The notes: generated from the sequence alone by a model not told the origin. 10,048 nt of DNA from DASXIW01 sp036497785 (GCA_036497785.1 DASXIW010000197.1:1-10048), one strand, 5' to 3'; positions 1-7,273 are shown, counted from the stretch's first letter. Numbers and translations: made by a program.

Positions 1-526
1 GCACATACTCCGCCGCCAGCTTCGCCGTCAGCAAGGCGCGCGGCGTCCGGTTCAGGGTGGAGACGAACAGCAGCCCGCCCGGCGCCAGCAACCCGGCCAA
101 CACCGCCAGAAACCCCATCGGATCCGGCACATGCTCGATCACCTCCAGCGCCGTGATCACCGGAAACCGCGCCCCCTCGGCCAACAGATCCTCCGCCAAC
201 CCATCGCGATACGACAGCGCCAACGCCTGCCCCTCGGCATGCGCCCGCCCCGCCGCCAGCGCCTCACCGGCCGCATCCAGCCCCAGCACATCATGCCCGG
301 CCCGCGCCAACGCCTCCGCCGCCAGCCCAGCGCCGCAGCCCACATCCAGCAGCCGAACCGGTGCGGCGAACCGCTTTTGCATCCGCGCCAGGATCCAATC
401 CACCCGCAGCCGGTTCATGGCATGCAGCGGCCGCATCGGCCCGGCCGGGTCCCACCATCGCGCCGCCAGCGCATCGAACCGTGCGATTTCCTCCGGGGAG
501 ACCCCCGCCTGCCGCGCCGTTTGCAT
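1..526 (-). CDS. ubiG: UbiG, ubiquinone biosynthesis O-methyltransferase (3' part cut off by window edge)
   Basis: SAM-dependent methyltransferase that carries out both O-methylations of the ubiquinone head group, acting with the other Ubi proteins on membrane-embedded polyprenylated intermediates. Reading the minus strand from the ATG at 526-524 gives 175 residues before the window ends; the family is about 240 long, so the last quarter is missing. The N-terminus carries the family signature RWWDPAGPMRPLHAMN (about 23-38). SAM-binding motif I is DVGCGAG (61-67), followed by the acidic LDA (82-84). EVIEHVPDP (118-126) and STLNRT (about 146-151) are both typical of UbiG/Coq3 rather than other methyltransferases. 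The start is supported by AGGGGG five bases upstream and by the few residues before the WWDP motif. The gene diverges from lysC. Identity is near certain; the C-terminus cannot be judged. Confidence 0.96.
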   Translation of the reverse strand, partial: MQTARQAGVSPEEIARFDALAARWWDPAGPMRPLHAMNRLRVDWILARMQKRFAAPVRLLDVGCGAGLAAEALARAGHDVLGLDAAGEALAAGRAHAEGQALALSYRDGLAEDLLAEGARFPVITALEVIEHVPDPMGFLAVLAGLLAPGGLLFVSTLNRTPRALLTAKLAAEYV

Positions 527-598
527 GTTGCCCCCTGCTGCCGCCCCCAGTATGTGTGCCGGCTTCCCGAAACACGCAACTGGACATGACCGCCCCAA
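527..598. promoter_or_regulatory. Divergent ubiG/lysC spacer
   Basis: These 72 bases separate the ATG of ubiG (minus) from the first ATG of lysC (plus), so promoters and leaders for both directions should lie here or overlap the coding ends. On the minus strand an AGGGGG ribosome-binding sequence (536-531) precedes ubiG. On the plus strand I see only a weak GGA (582-584) about 14 bases before lysC. No convincing -35/-10 pair could be read by eye on either strand, so the regulatory role is inferred from the divergent layout. Confidence 0.45.
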
Positions 599-1894
599 AT
601 GGCTCGTCCGACCCAGCCTGACCCATCCGCCCCCGGCCACCGGGACCACGCGGGAACCGAACGCCTCGTCATGAAATTCGGCGGCACCTCCGTCGCCGAT
701 CTCGACCGGATCCGCAACGTCGCCGCCCGCGTCAAACGCGAGGTCGAGGCCGGCAACCAGGTTGCCGTGGTCGTCTCCGCCATGTCCGGCGTCACCAACC
801 AGCTGGTCGGCTGGTGCCAGGCCCTCTCCCCGCTGCACGATGCCCGCGAATACGACACGGTGGTAGCCACCGGCGAACAGGTCACGTCCGGCCTGCTCGC
901 CATCGCCCTGCAGGAAATCGGCGTGGACGCCCGGTCCTGGCAAGGCTGGCAGATCCCCATGCAAACGGATGGGCAGCACGGCCGCGCCCGCATCGAAAAT
1001 ATCGAAGGCAACGAGCTGATCCGCCGCATGCAATCCGGCCAGGTCCCCGTCGTCGCCGGCTTCCAGGGTATCGGCCCGGACAACCGCGCCACCACTTTGG
1101 GCCGCGGCGGATCGGACACATCGGCCGTCGCACTCGCCGCCGCGCTGAAGGCGGATCGCTGCGACATCTATACGGATGTCGACGGAGTCTATACGACGGA
1201 CCCGCGCATCGTGGCGAAAGCCCGCAAGCTGGCCAAAATCGCCTTCGAGGAAATGCTCGAACTCGCCTCCGTGGGCGCGAAAGTGCTGCAAACCCGCAGC
1301 GTCGAGCTGGCTATGAAGGAACGGGTCCGCGTCCAGGTGCTGTCCAGCTTCGATGGCAATAACACGCTGGGCGGAGACCTGCCGGGAACACTGGTCGTTG
1401 ACGAGGACGAAATCGTGGAAAAGGAAATCGTGTCCGGGATCGCCTATTCCCGCGACGAGGCCAAGATCACCGTGAAGCGCGTGCCGGACCGCCCCGGCAT
1501 CGCCGCGGCCATCTTCGGCCCGCTATCGGATGCCGGCATCAATGTCGACATGATCGTGCAGAACGTCTCCGCCGACGGCAACACGGACATGACCTTCACC
1601 ATCGGCCGAGCCGACTTGCCGCGCGCCAAGGCCACCCTCACCGAGCGCCGTGCCGAGATCGGCTATGTCGAGCTGCTGGAAGACCGGGACGTCGCCAAGA
1701 TCAGCGTGGTCGGCGTCGGCATGCGCAGCCATACCGGCGTCGCCAACACCATGTTCACCGCGCTGGCCAGCAAGGGCATCAACATCCAGGTCATTTCCAC
1801 CAGCGAGATCAAGGTCTCCGTCCTGATCGCGGCGGACTACACGGAACTGGCCGTGCGTGCCCTCCATACCGCCTATGGGCTCGATGCTGCCTGA
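599..1894 (+). CDS. lysC: Aspartate kinase with tandem ACT domains
   Basis: Phosphorylates L-aspartate to aspartyl-4-phosphate, the first step to lysine (and diaminopimelate), threonine, methionine and isoleucine. The 431-residue protein has the amino-acid kinase signature KFGGTS (26-31), the phosphate/nucleotide-site stretch GRGGSDTS (168-175) and a kinase domain to about residue 270. Two ACT repeats follow: the first from about 289, with the PDRPG turn, the second from about 367, with GVGMRSHTG and VISTSEIKVS (398-407). This is the usual lone aspartokinase of about 405-430 residues, with no fused homoserine dehydrogenase. ACT domains imply feedback inhibition, commonly by lysine and/or threonine; the effector cannot be read from sequence. 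The ATG at 599 is chosen, giving 24 residues before the conserved MKFGGTS; ATG 671 is an alternative. Neither has a good Shine-Dalgarno. The 3' end overlaps the next gene. Confidence 0.97.
   Translation: MARPTQPDPSAPGHRDHAGTERLVMKFGGTSVADLDRIRNVAARVKREVEAGNQVAVVVSAMSGVTNQLVGWCQALSPLHDAREYDTVVATGEQVTSGLLAIALQEIGVDARSWQGWQIPMQTDGQHGRARIENIEGNELIRRMQSGQVPVVAGFQGIGPDNRATTLGRGGSDTSAVALAAALKADRCDIYTDVDGVYTTDPRIVAKARKLAKIAFEEMLELASVGAKVLQTRSVELAMKERVRVQVLSSFDGNNTLGGDLPGTLVVDEDEIVEKEIVSGIAYSRDEAKITVKRVPDRPGIAAAIFGPLSDAGINVDMIVQNVSADGNTDMTFTIGRADLPRAKATLTERRAEIGYVELLEDRDVAKISVVGVGMRSHTGVANTMFTALASKGINIQVISTSEIKVSVLIAADYTELAVRALHTAYGLDAA
1403..1417 (+). promoter_or_regulatory. Possible internal ribosome-binding site and GTG start within lysC
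   Basis: GAGGA (1403-1407) lies seven bases before an in-frame GTG (1415-1417, codon 273). A second in-frame GTG (1430-1432) is preceded by AAGGA four bases upstream. Both fall just ahead of the first ACT domain. Initiation here would produce a beta-type regulatory subunit of about 154-159 residues made of both ACT domains, as established for lysC of Bacillus and Corynebacterium. In this organism it is inference only, because GAGGACGA also simply encodes acidic residues. Confidence 0.3.
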
Positions 1895-2945
1895 CCTCAT
1901 CCCCCCCGCCACGGTGGGGCCCGATCCGCGCCCGGTCGCCGGCCGCGCCCGGCTGGACGCGCTATGGGCGCGCGGACGGGATTTCCTCGGCTGCGAGGTC
2001 GCCATCATGGGTGGCGCGATGAGCTGGGTGAGCGAACGCCACCTCGTCTCCGCCATCTCCAATGCCGGCGGCTTCGGCGTCATCGCCTGCGGTGCCATGA
2101 CGCCCGAGCTGCTCGAACGCGAAATCGCCGCCACCCAGGCCCTCACCACGCGCCCCTTCGGCGTCAACCTGATCACCATGCACCCGCAGCTGGACGAGCT
2201 GGTGCGCGTTTGCCTCGCGGCCCGCGTCAGCCACATCGTGCTGGCCGGCGGCATCCCGCCCGGCGGCGCCGTGCGCGCGGTCAAGGATGGCGGCGCGAGG
2301 CTCATCGTCTTCACCCCCGCTCTGGTGCTGGCCAAGCGCCTGGTGCGCTCGGGCGCGGACGCTCTGGTCATCGAAGGCAGCGAGGCCGGCGGCCATATCG
2401 GCCCGGTCTCGCTCACCGTGCTCGCCCAGGAAATCCTGCCGCATATCCGCGATGTGCCCATCTTCGTCGCCGGCGGGATCGGGCGCGGCGAAGCCGTCCT
2501 CTCCTATCTCGAAATGGGCGCCGCCGGGGTGCAGATCGGCACACGCTTCGCTGCGGCCACCGAAAGCATCGCCCACGCCAACTTCAAGCAGGCCTTCATC
2601 CGCGCCCATGCCCGCGACGCCCTGCCCAGCATCCAGCTCGACGAGAATTTCCCGGTCATCCCCGTGCGCGGCCTGGTCAATGCCAGCACCAAACGCTTCC
2701 TCGCCCACCAGGCCGAAACCATCGCCCGCTTCACCGCCGGCGAGCTCACCAAGGACGCTGCCCAGCTCTCCATCGAACATTTCTGGGCCGGCGCCCTGCG
2801 CCGCGCGGTGATCGACGGCGACGTGGACGAAGGCTCCGTCATGGCCGGCCAATCCGTCGGCATGGTCACCGCCATCCAGCCGACGGCGGAGATCATCGCC
2901 GAACTTGTGGCACAGGCCTGCGCCGCATTGGCGGCGCGGGCGTAA
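1884..2945 (+). CDS. Nitronate monooxygenase-family FMN flavoprotein (2-nitropropane dioxygenase/FabK-like)
   Basis: TIM-barrel flavoenzyme of the NPD family, whose characterised members oxidise alkyl nitronates with O2 or, in the FabK branch, reduce enoyl-ACP. With the ATG at 1884 it is 353 residues. Visible motifs are MGGAMSWVSE (42-51) followed by NAGGFG, the substrate/FMN region EGSEAGGHIG (164-173) with the conserved histidine H171, the FMN-phosphate stretch VAGGIG (195-200), GVQIGTRF (215-222), and the C-terminal GQSVGMV (322-328) typical of NPD/FabK proteins. There is no signal peptide or membrane segment, so it should be cytosolic. The start is uncertain: in-frame ATGs at 1875 and 1884 and a GTG at 1857 all overlap lysC, and none has a clear ribosome-binding site. 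The overlap suggests translation coupled to lysC. The true substrate is unknown; nitronate detoxification is only a family-level guess. Confidence 0.9.
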   Translation: MLPDLIPPATVGPDPRPVAGRARLDALWARGRDFLGCEVAIMGGAMSWVSERHLVSAISNAGGFGVIACGAMTPELLEREIAATQALTTRPFGVNLITMHPQLDELVRVCLAARVSHIVLAGGIPPGGAVRAVKDGGARLIVFTPALVLAKRLVRSGADALVIEGSEAGGHIGPVSLTVLAQEILPHIRDVPIFVAGGIGRGEAVLSYLEMGAAGVQIGTRFAAATESIAHANFKQAFIRAHARDALPSIQLDENFPVIPVRGLVNASTKRFLAHQAETIARFTAGELTKDAAQLSIEHFWAGALRRAVIDGDVDEGSVMAGQSVGMVTAIQPTAEIIAELVAQACAALAARA

Positions 2946-3003
2946 TACGCCGGGAAAGCGCCGCGCCGTTGTCGCGGAAAACTCGCAACGATACCATGGC
3001 GCC

Positions 3004-3492
3004 ATGCCGGACGCCTTCTTCACTATCGAACCCGTCAGATCCCCCGCCGATCTCGCAGCGACCGTGCGGTTGTTCAACGCATACGCCTCCTCGCTCGGGA
3101 TTGATCTCGCTTTCCAGGATTTCGCGGCGGAACTGGCCGGTATGCCGGGTAAATATGCGCCCCCGGCCGGCGAACTGCTCCTCGCGCGCGACAATCAGGG
3201 AGAGGTGTTGGGATGTGTCGGGCTTCGACCGATAAAGCCCGACGGAAGCTGCGAGATGAAGCGGCTCTATGTCGCGCCCCGGGGGCGCGGCCTTGGTCTC
3301 GGCAGGGCGCTGATCGATGCCATCATCAAGGAGGCGGTACGCATCGGCTACCGCGAAATGCGGCTGGACACCTTGCCCAGCATGGTCAAAGCGATCGCAC
3401 TCTACCGGAAGGCCGGGTTCCAGCCGATCGCGCCATATTACGACACGCCCCTGGCGGGCACGATGTTTCTGGGGCGCGCGCTCACGGCCTGA
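3004..3492 (+). CDS. GNAT-family N-acetyltransferase
   Basis: Predicted acetyl-CoA-dependent N-acyltransferase of 162 residues, a normal size for a single GNAT domain. The acetyl-CoA pyrophosphate loop is RGRGLG (93-98), directly after the beta-strand MKRLYVAP, which together form motif A. The C-terminal ALYRKAGF is the usual motif B, and the protein ends in a hydrophobic beta-strand (TMFLGRAL). The ATG at 3004 is chosen because the fold begins at once (FFTIEPVRSP) and the 33 residues possible upstream are arginine-rich and look untranslated. No ribosome-binding sequence is visible. It lies 58 bases after the flavoprotein gene on the same strand and could be co-transcribed with it. The acceptor (small amine, antibiotic, peptide or protein) cannot be inferred. 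Confidence 0.9.
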   Translation: MPDAFFTIEPVRSPADLAATVRLFNAYASSLGIDLAFQDFAAELAGMPGKYAPPAGELLLARDNQGEVLGCVGLRPIKPDGSCEMKRLYVAPRGRGLGLGRALIDAIIKEAVRIGYREMRLDTLPSMVKAIALYRKAGFQPIAPYYDTPLAGTMFLGRALTA

Positions 3493-3502
3493 TCCAAACA
3501 GG

Positions 3503-3534
3503 CCGCGAAATCCAACCGCCGGATGATATCGCGG
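3503..3534 (+). other. Imperfect hairpin between the GNAT gene and ptsP
   Basis: CCGCGA (3503-3508) pairs with TCGCGG (3529-3534), and an inner ATCC (3510-3513) pairs with GGAT (3521-3524) across a seven-base loop, with an asymmetric internal bulge. A run of five T (3550-3554) follows, but about 15 bases downstream, too far for a standard intrinsic terminator. It may separate the lysC cluster from ptsP transcription. The rest of the 118-base spacer (3493-3610) is somewhat A/T-richer around 3541-3560 and shows no readable promoter. Confidence 0.35.
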
Positions 3535-3610
3535 TAACCCAGCCAAACATTTTTAACATTCCTGGCGTCCGGCCTTGTTTCCGCCCGATACCCCCGGTAA
3601 GGCCGATTGC

Positions 3611-5872
3611 ATGTCCACGCCACGCCGCCTGTTAGCCCGGCTTCGCGATCTCATGGCCCGCGGCGTCACGCCGCTGCCGGAGCTCGTCCGCCTCGTGGCC
3701 GCCGAGCTGGTCAGCGAGGTCTGCTCCATCTATGTCAGCAAACCGGGCGAGCTACTGGAACTGACGGCCACCGAGGGGCTGCGCCCCGAGGCGGTCGGCC
3801 GCACCAGGCTGCGCGTCGGCGAGGGGATCATCGGCCTCGTCGCCGCCAGCGGCACGCCGCTCAATCTGCCGGACGCCCAGAATCATCCAGCCTTCGTCTA
3901 TCGCTCGGAAACCGGCGAGGAAGGCTATGCGTCGATGTTGGCGGTGCCGGTGCGGCGCGCCGGGCGCACGCTGGGCGTGCTGGCGGTGCAGAACCGCACG
4001 CCGCGCCGCTACGACGCCGAGGAGCTGGAGGTGCTGGAGACGGTGGCGATGCTGCTGGCCGAGCTGCTGGCCGCCTCCGGCATCGGCGACGGCGCGCCGG
4101 AGGGTGCCGAAGCCGGCGCGCCGCGCCGCTTTACCGCCACCGTTCTGGTACCGGGTCTGGCGATCGGGCCGGCGGTGATCCACGGCACCACCACCGCGCC
4201 GCGTCGCCTGCTGGCCGACGACCCCATGGCCGAGCTGGCCCGGCTGAATGCCGCCGTGGCCGAGATGCAGCGCGGACTGGATGATCTGATCTCCGCCCAG
4301 CTTCCGCCCGCCGCCGGCCGCGCCAGCCCGGACGCCACGGCCTCACGCGAGATTCTCGACGCATACCGGCTGGTGGCGGCCGATGCCGGCTGGCTGAAAC
4401 GCGTCTCGGACGCGATTCGCGGCGGCCTGTCAGCGGAGGCCGCGGTCCACCGCGTCTCGGACGACCTGCGCGACCGCATGCGCCGGGTGGTGGATCCCTA
4501 TCTGCGTGAAAGGCTCGCCGATCTCGAGGATCTGGCCGGAAGACTGCTGGCCACGCTGGATGGCGATGGCGCGGCGGTGCAAGTGCCGCGCGGCGCGATC
4601 GTGCTGGCGCGCCGGCTCGGCCCGGCCGAATTGCTGGACTGGCACGCCAGGGGCGCGGCCGGGGTGGTGGTGGAGGAAGGCAGCGCCGCCGGCCACGCCG
4701 CCATTCTCGCCCGCGCCTTGGGCCTCCCCGCGGTCGCAGGCGCGCGCGGCATACTGGAGACGGCCGAGGACGGCGACAACATCATCATCGACGCCGATGA
4801 CACCGGCGTGGGCCAGTCCCAGGGCCAGGTGATGCTGCGCCCGGAGCAGGAGCTGCAACAGATCTACGCCCGCGCCGCGCAGGCGCGCTCCGCCCGCCAG
4901 GCCGGCTGGGCCATGCTGCGGAACCGCAAGACGGTCACCAAGGACGGCACGCGGGTCCAGCTGATGCTGAATGTGGGGCTGGCGCTGGAGCTGGGCCAGC
5001 TCGATGCCACCGGCGCCGAGGGAATCGGCCTGTTCCGCACCGAAATCGCCATGTTGGCGCGCGGCGCCATTGCCGATTCGGCCGAGCAGGCGGCGATCTA
5101 TGCGCGCGTGCTGGATGCCGCCGCCGGACGCCCGGTGCTGTTCCGCACGCTCGATCTGGGCGGTGACAAGCTGCTGCCGGGCAGTCCGCCGCCGGAGGAG
5201 GAAAACCCGGCCATGGGCTGGCGCTCGCTGCGCATCGGCCTCGACCGGCCGGCCATCATGCGGCGCCAGTTGCGCGCCTTGCTGCTGGCCGCCGGCGGGC
5301 GCGAACTATCCGTGATGTTCCCTATGGTCGCCGATGTCGCGGAATTTCGCGCCGCCAAGGCGCTGCTGCTGACCGAGGCGGCCCGCGTGCGCCCGGCGCC
5401 GGCGCGGCTGCTGGTGGGCACGATGCTGGAGGTGCCGGCGCTGATGTGGCAGTTGCCGGCCTTGTTGCGAGAGACCGATTTCATCTCGGTCGGCACCAAC
5501 GACCTGATGCAATTCCTGTTCGCGGCCGATCGCGGCACCCCGGCCTTGGCCGGCCGCTACGACCTGCTCTCGCCGCCGGTGATCGAATTACTTGCGACAT
5601 TGGTGGAGCAGGCCGACGCCGCCGGCGTTCCGGTCTCGGTCTGCGGCGAGGCGGCGTCGAGGCCGCTGGAGGCGCTGGTGCTGGCGGGTCTGGGGATCGG
5701 CACGCTTTCCATGCCGGCCTCGGCGATCCTGCCGATCAAGGCGTTGCTGGCGGAAGTCGATCTGGAAACCATGCGCCAGCTGCTGGCATCCATTCGCCGC
5801 ACGGCCGACGGCGCGGCGAGCCTGCGCAAGCCGATCGTCGCCTGGGCACGGGAACACGAACTGCCGGTCTGA
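3611..5872 (+). CDS. ptsP: PtsP, enzyme I-Ntr of the nitrogen phosphotransferase system
   Basis: PEP-protein phosphotransferase that autophosphorylates from PEP and passes the phosphate to NPr (PtsO) and then EIIA-Ntr (PtsN), a regulatory relay linked to nitrogen and potassium status rather than sugar uptake. It is 753 residues, close to the E. coli protein (748). An N-terminal GAF domain spans about residues 10-160 (VGEGIIGLV, LNLPDAQNHPAF, LAVPVRR), which distinguishes it from sugar enzyme I. A linker and PEP-utiliser N-terminal region follow (about 172-300). The phosphohistidine is H362 in GSAAGHAAILAR. The C-terminal PEP-binding barrel (about 440-720) shows GLFRTE (R476), LDLGGDKLLPG, GTNDLMQF (628-635) and catalytic C678 in VSVCGEA. 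The ATG at 3611 is preferred over a TTG at 3575 because it begins at the conserved N-terminus. All catalytic residues are present, so it should be active. Confidence 0.97.
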   Translation: MSTPRRLLARLRDLMARGVTPLPELVRLVAAELVSEVCSIYVSKPGELLELTATEGLRPEAVGRTRLRVGEGIIGLVAASGTPLNLPDAQNHPAFVYRSETGEEGYASMLAVPVRRAGRTLGVLAVQNRTPRRYDAEELEVLETVAMLLAELLAASGIGDGAPEGAEAGAPRRFTATVLVPGLAIGPAVIHGTTTAPRRLLADDPMAELARLNAAVAEMQRGLDDLISAQLPPAAGRASPDATASREILDAYRLVAADAGWLKRVSDAIRGGLSAEAAVHRVSDDLRDRMRRVVDPYLRERLADLEDLAGRLLATLDGDGAAVQVPRGAIVLARRLGPAELLDWHARGAAGVVVEEGSAAGHAAILARALGLPAVAGARGILETAEDGDNIIIDADDTGVGQSQGQVMLRPEQELQQIYARAAQARSARQAGWAMLRNRKTVTKDGTRVQLMLNVGLALELGQLDATGAEGIGLFRTEIAMLARGAIADSAEQAAIYARVLDAAAGRPVLFRTLDLGGDKLLPGSPPPEEENPAMGWRSLRIGLDRPAIMRRQLRALLLAAGGRELSVMFPMVADVAEFRAAKALLLTEAARVRPAPARLLVGTMLEVPALMWQLPALLRETDFISVGTNDLMQFLFAADRGTPALAGRYDLLSPPVIELLATLVEQADAAGVPVSVCGEAASRPLEALVLAGLGIGTLSMPASAILPIKALLAEVDLETMRQLLASIRRTADGAASLRKPIVAWAREHELPV

Positions 5873-5873
5873 T

Positions 5874-5914
5874 CCGGCGCGGCGAGCCTGAATTCCCGGC
5901 GCCGGCAGGATTTT
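5874..5914 (+). terminator. Candidate terminator after ptsP
   Basis: Two bases after the ptsP stop, CCGGCGC (5874-5880) is matched by GCGCCGG (5899-5905), a perfect seven-base G/C stem with an 18-base loop, followed after five bases by TTTT (5911-5914). The large loop, gap and short T run make it a weak intrinsic terminator at best. It nevertheless sits where ptsP transcription would be expected to end before the next gene's long upstream region. Confidence 0.35.
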
Positions 5915-6163
5915 GTAACAACATATGACTTCGGTCACGCTCAGCGCAGTCACGGACTGTGAAATTCCTGTTCACAATGGGAACATTTCCCGGCAGGGGC
6001 GTTGGCAATGTCATCCGGGCGAGTTAGAACAACGGCGTTGATCGTGACACTCCGCACCTTCGAATGTCACTTTCAGACTGTGTCCAATGCCGAAACTCTT
6101 TTTGTGCGGGAACATGCCGCCGTGCTGCAGGATCGCAGGTCGAAGCTTGCAGAAACCAACACC
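5915..6163 (+). promoter_or_regulatory. Upstream region of the RodZ-like gene
   Basis: About 250 bases between the putative ptsP terminator and the chosen rodZ start. It is visibly less G/C-rich than the flanking genes. It could be read as an N-terminal extension from TTG 6002 or ATG 6008, and AGGGG (5995-5999) sits eight bases before that ATG. However, codons such as AGA, ACA, TGT and CTT and weak third-position bias argue that it is mostly non-coding. It carries several GTGA/TCAC elements: direct repeats GTCACG at 5934-5939 and 5949-5954, the dyad at 5958-5976, and an inverted pair GTGACA (6044-6049) and TGTCAC (6065-6070). No clear sigma-70 promoter was identified. Confidence 0.45.
5958..5976. 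promoter_or_regulatory. Perfect 6+6 dyad, possible operator
   Basis: TGTGAA (5958-5963) and TTCACA (5971-5976) form an exact inverted repeat around a seven-base A/T-leaning spacer, giving a 19-base palindrome of the size bound by a dimeric transcription factor. The half-sites resemble those of CRP, but the TGTGA-to-TCACA spacing is nine bases instead of six, so the family of any binding protein is unknown. It sits about 30 bases before ATG 6008 and about 190 before ATG 6164. Confidence 0.35.
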
Positions 6164-7210
6164 ATGATGTCGTCGGTCCGGCAAGACGAAGCGGATGCCG
6201 TGACCGCCGCCCGGGTGGGTGCGGATCTGCGCAATGCGCGCGAGCGCCTCGGCTGGTCGCTGCCGGCCATCGCCGCCCATCTGCGCATCCGCCTGCCATT
6301 CCTTGAAGCGATCGAGGATGGGCGCATCCGCGATCTCCCGGGCAACGCCTATGCGGTGGGTTTCGTGCGCACCTATGCCAACTCGCTGGGCCTGGCGCAG
6401 GACGAAATCGCCCGCCGCTTCCGTGCCGAGGCCGCGGTTATCAACCGCAAGACCGAGCTGACCTTCCCTGCCCCGGTGCCCGAACGCGGCGTGCCGGCCG
6501 GGGCGGTGGTGCTGCTGGGCGCGGTGCTGGCGATCGGCGCCTATGTCGGGTGGTACCGCATGTCCGGCGATGGCCGGCCCGCGCCCGACACGGTGCAGCC
6601 GGTGCCCGAACGCCTGACCCCGCTGGCCGGCACCACCGGCATGCCCACGCAGCCCGCCCAGCCCGTCCCTCCGGCCAGCACGACCCAAACGGCGCCGATG
6701 CAAGCCGCCATGCCGATCACCATGCCCAGCCTCGCGCAGGCCCCCGGCATTTCGCCCGGCTCCGCCGCCGCGGCGGTGCCCGCGCTCTCCGCGCCCGCCG
6801 CCAACGCGCCGGCCATGGCGCCCGCCGCCGCCGTCGCATCCCCCTCGCCGGCTACCGCCCCGGCGGCGCCGGCCCCGCCCGATCCGGTGATTCCGGTCGC
6901 GGCCAATGGCGGGCGCATCGTGCTGCGCGCCACGGAAGATGCCTGGGTTCAGGTGCGCGATCGCAGCGGCCCGGTGTTGCTGAACCGCGTGCTGCGCGGC
7001 GGCGAAACCTGGGCGGTGCCCAACAAGGGCTCGCTGCTGCTGACCACCGGCAATGCCGGCGGCACCGAATTGCTGGTCGATGGGGCCGTCACCCCGTCCT
7101 TGGGCGGAGACGGCGCGGTGCGCCGCGATCTGCCGCTGGATGCGGACGCGATCCGGGACGGCAAGCTCGCTTTGGCCAACCCCGCCAAGCCGCCCGCCCA
7201 CCAGCCGTAG
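6164..7210 (+). CDS. rodZ: RodZ-like protein: cytoplasmic helix-turn-helix, one membrane helix, periplasmic C-terminal domain
   Basis: Likely cell-shape protein that couples the MreB cytoskeleton to the elongasome. From ATG 6164 it is 348 residues (E. coli RodZ is 337). Residues about 19-88 form an Xre-type helix-turn-helix (LRNARERLGWSLPAIAAHL). Y63 and F67, in NAYAVGFVRTYA, occupy the places of the aromatic pair that contacts MreB in E. coli RodZ (F60/Y64). One membrane segment lies at about 111-131 (GAVVLLGAVLAIGAYVGW). A Pro/Ala-rich linker covers about 140-245, and a C-terminal beta-rich RodZ/DUF4115 domain about 246-340 (RIVLRATEDAWVQVRD). The start could instead be ATG 6008, which has a better ribosome-binding sequence but adds 52 residues of atypical composition. 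The position before ispG-hisS matches E. coli and supports the call. Confidence 0.88.
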   Translation: MMSSVRQDEADAVTAARVGADLRNARERLGWSLPAIAAHLRIRLPFLEAIEDGRIRDLPGNAYAVGFVRTYANSLGLAQDEIARRFRAEAAVINRKTELTFPAPVPERGVPAGAVVLLGAVLAIGAYVGWYRMSGDGRPAPDTVQPVPERLTPLAGTTGMPTQPAQPVPPASTTQTAPMQAAMPITMPSLAQAPGISPGSAAAAVPALSAPAANAPAMAPAAAVASPSPATAPAAPAPPDPVIPVAANGGRIVLRATEDAWVQVRDRSGPVLLNRVLRGGETWAVPNKGSLLLTTGNAGGTELLVDGAVTPSLGGDGAVRRDLPLDADAIRDGKLALANPAKPPAHQP

Positions 7211-7254
7211 CGAACGGCGCCGCGCGACCCCATCTGCTGTCTGTCTCCTTCCCG

Positions 7255-7273
7255 CATGCCCCGGGGGGGCATG
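7255..7273 (+). other. Perfect hairpin 1 in the ispG leader
   Basis: CATGCCCC (7255-7262) is followed by a three-base GGG loop and its exact complement GGGGCATG (7266-7273), an eight-base perfect stem. There is no T run after it, so it does not look like an intrinsic terminator. It lies in the 148-base spacer between rodZ and ispG, about 85 bases before the ispG start. Confidence 0.55.

Noticed and set aside
57..674. 205-codon plus-strand frame and other overlapping frames at the left edge
   Set aside because: The minus strand encodes UbiG with all its motifs in this stretch. The plus-strand translations are Ser/Ala/Pro- or Arg-rich and lack homology.
2961..2977. Small hairpin CCGCG/CGCGG between the flavoprotein and GNAT genes
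   Set aside because: A five-base stem made only of C and G is expected by chance at this composition, and no T run follows.
1962..3194. 410-codon open frame on the minus strand opposite the flavoprotein gene
   Set aside because: Its translation is rich in Gly, Asp, His and Ala with no recognisable fold, and it mirrors the codon bias of the real gene. Long antisense frames are expected at this G+C.
5958..5976. CRP or FNR binding site
   Set aside because: TGTGA and TCACA are present but nine bases apart rather than six, and there is no FNR TTGAT/ATCAA core. Reported only as an unassigned dyad.
5980..6003. GGAAC ... CGTT resembling an EcfG (general stress sigma factor) promoter
   Set aside because: The spacer is 15 bases, one short of the usual 16-17, and no second line of evidence supports it. 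Not strong enough to call.
6600..6890. Repeat array or low-complexity mobile sequence in the RodZ-like gene
   Set aside because: This is an in-frame Pro/Ala-rich linker between the membrane helix and the C-terminal domain, without a regular repeat unit, as is usual for RodZ proteins.
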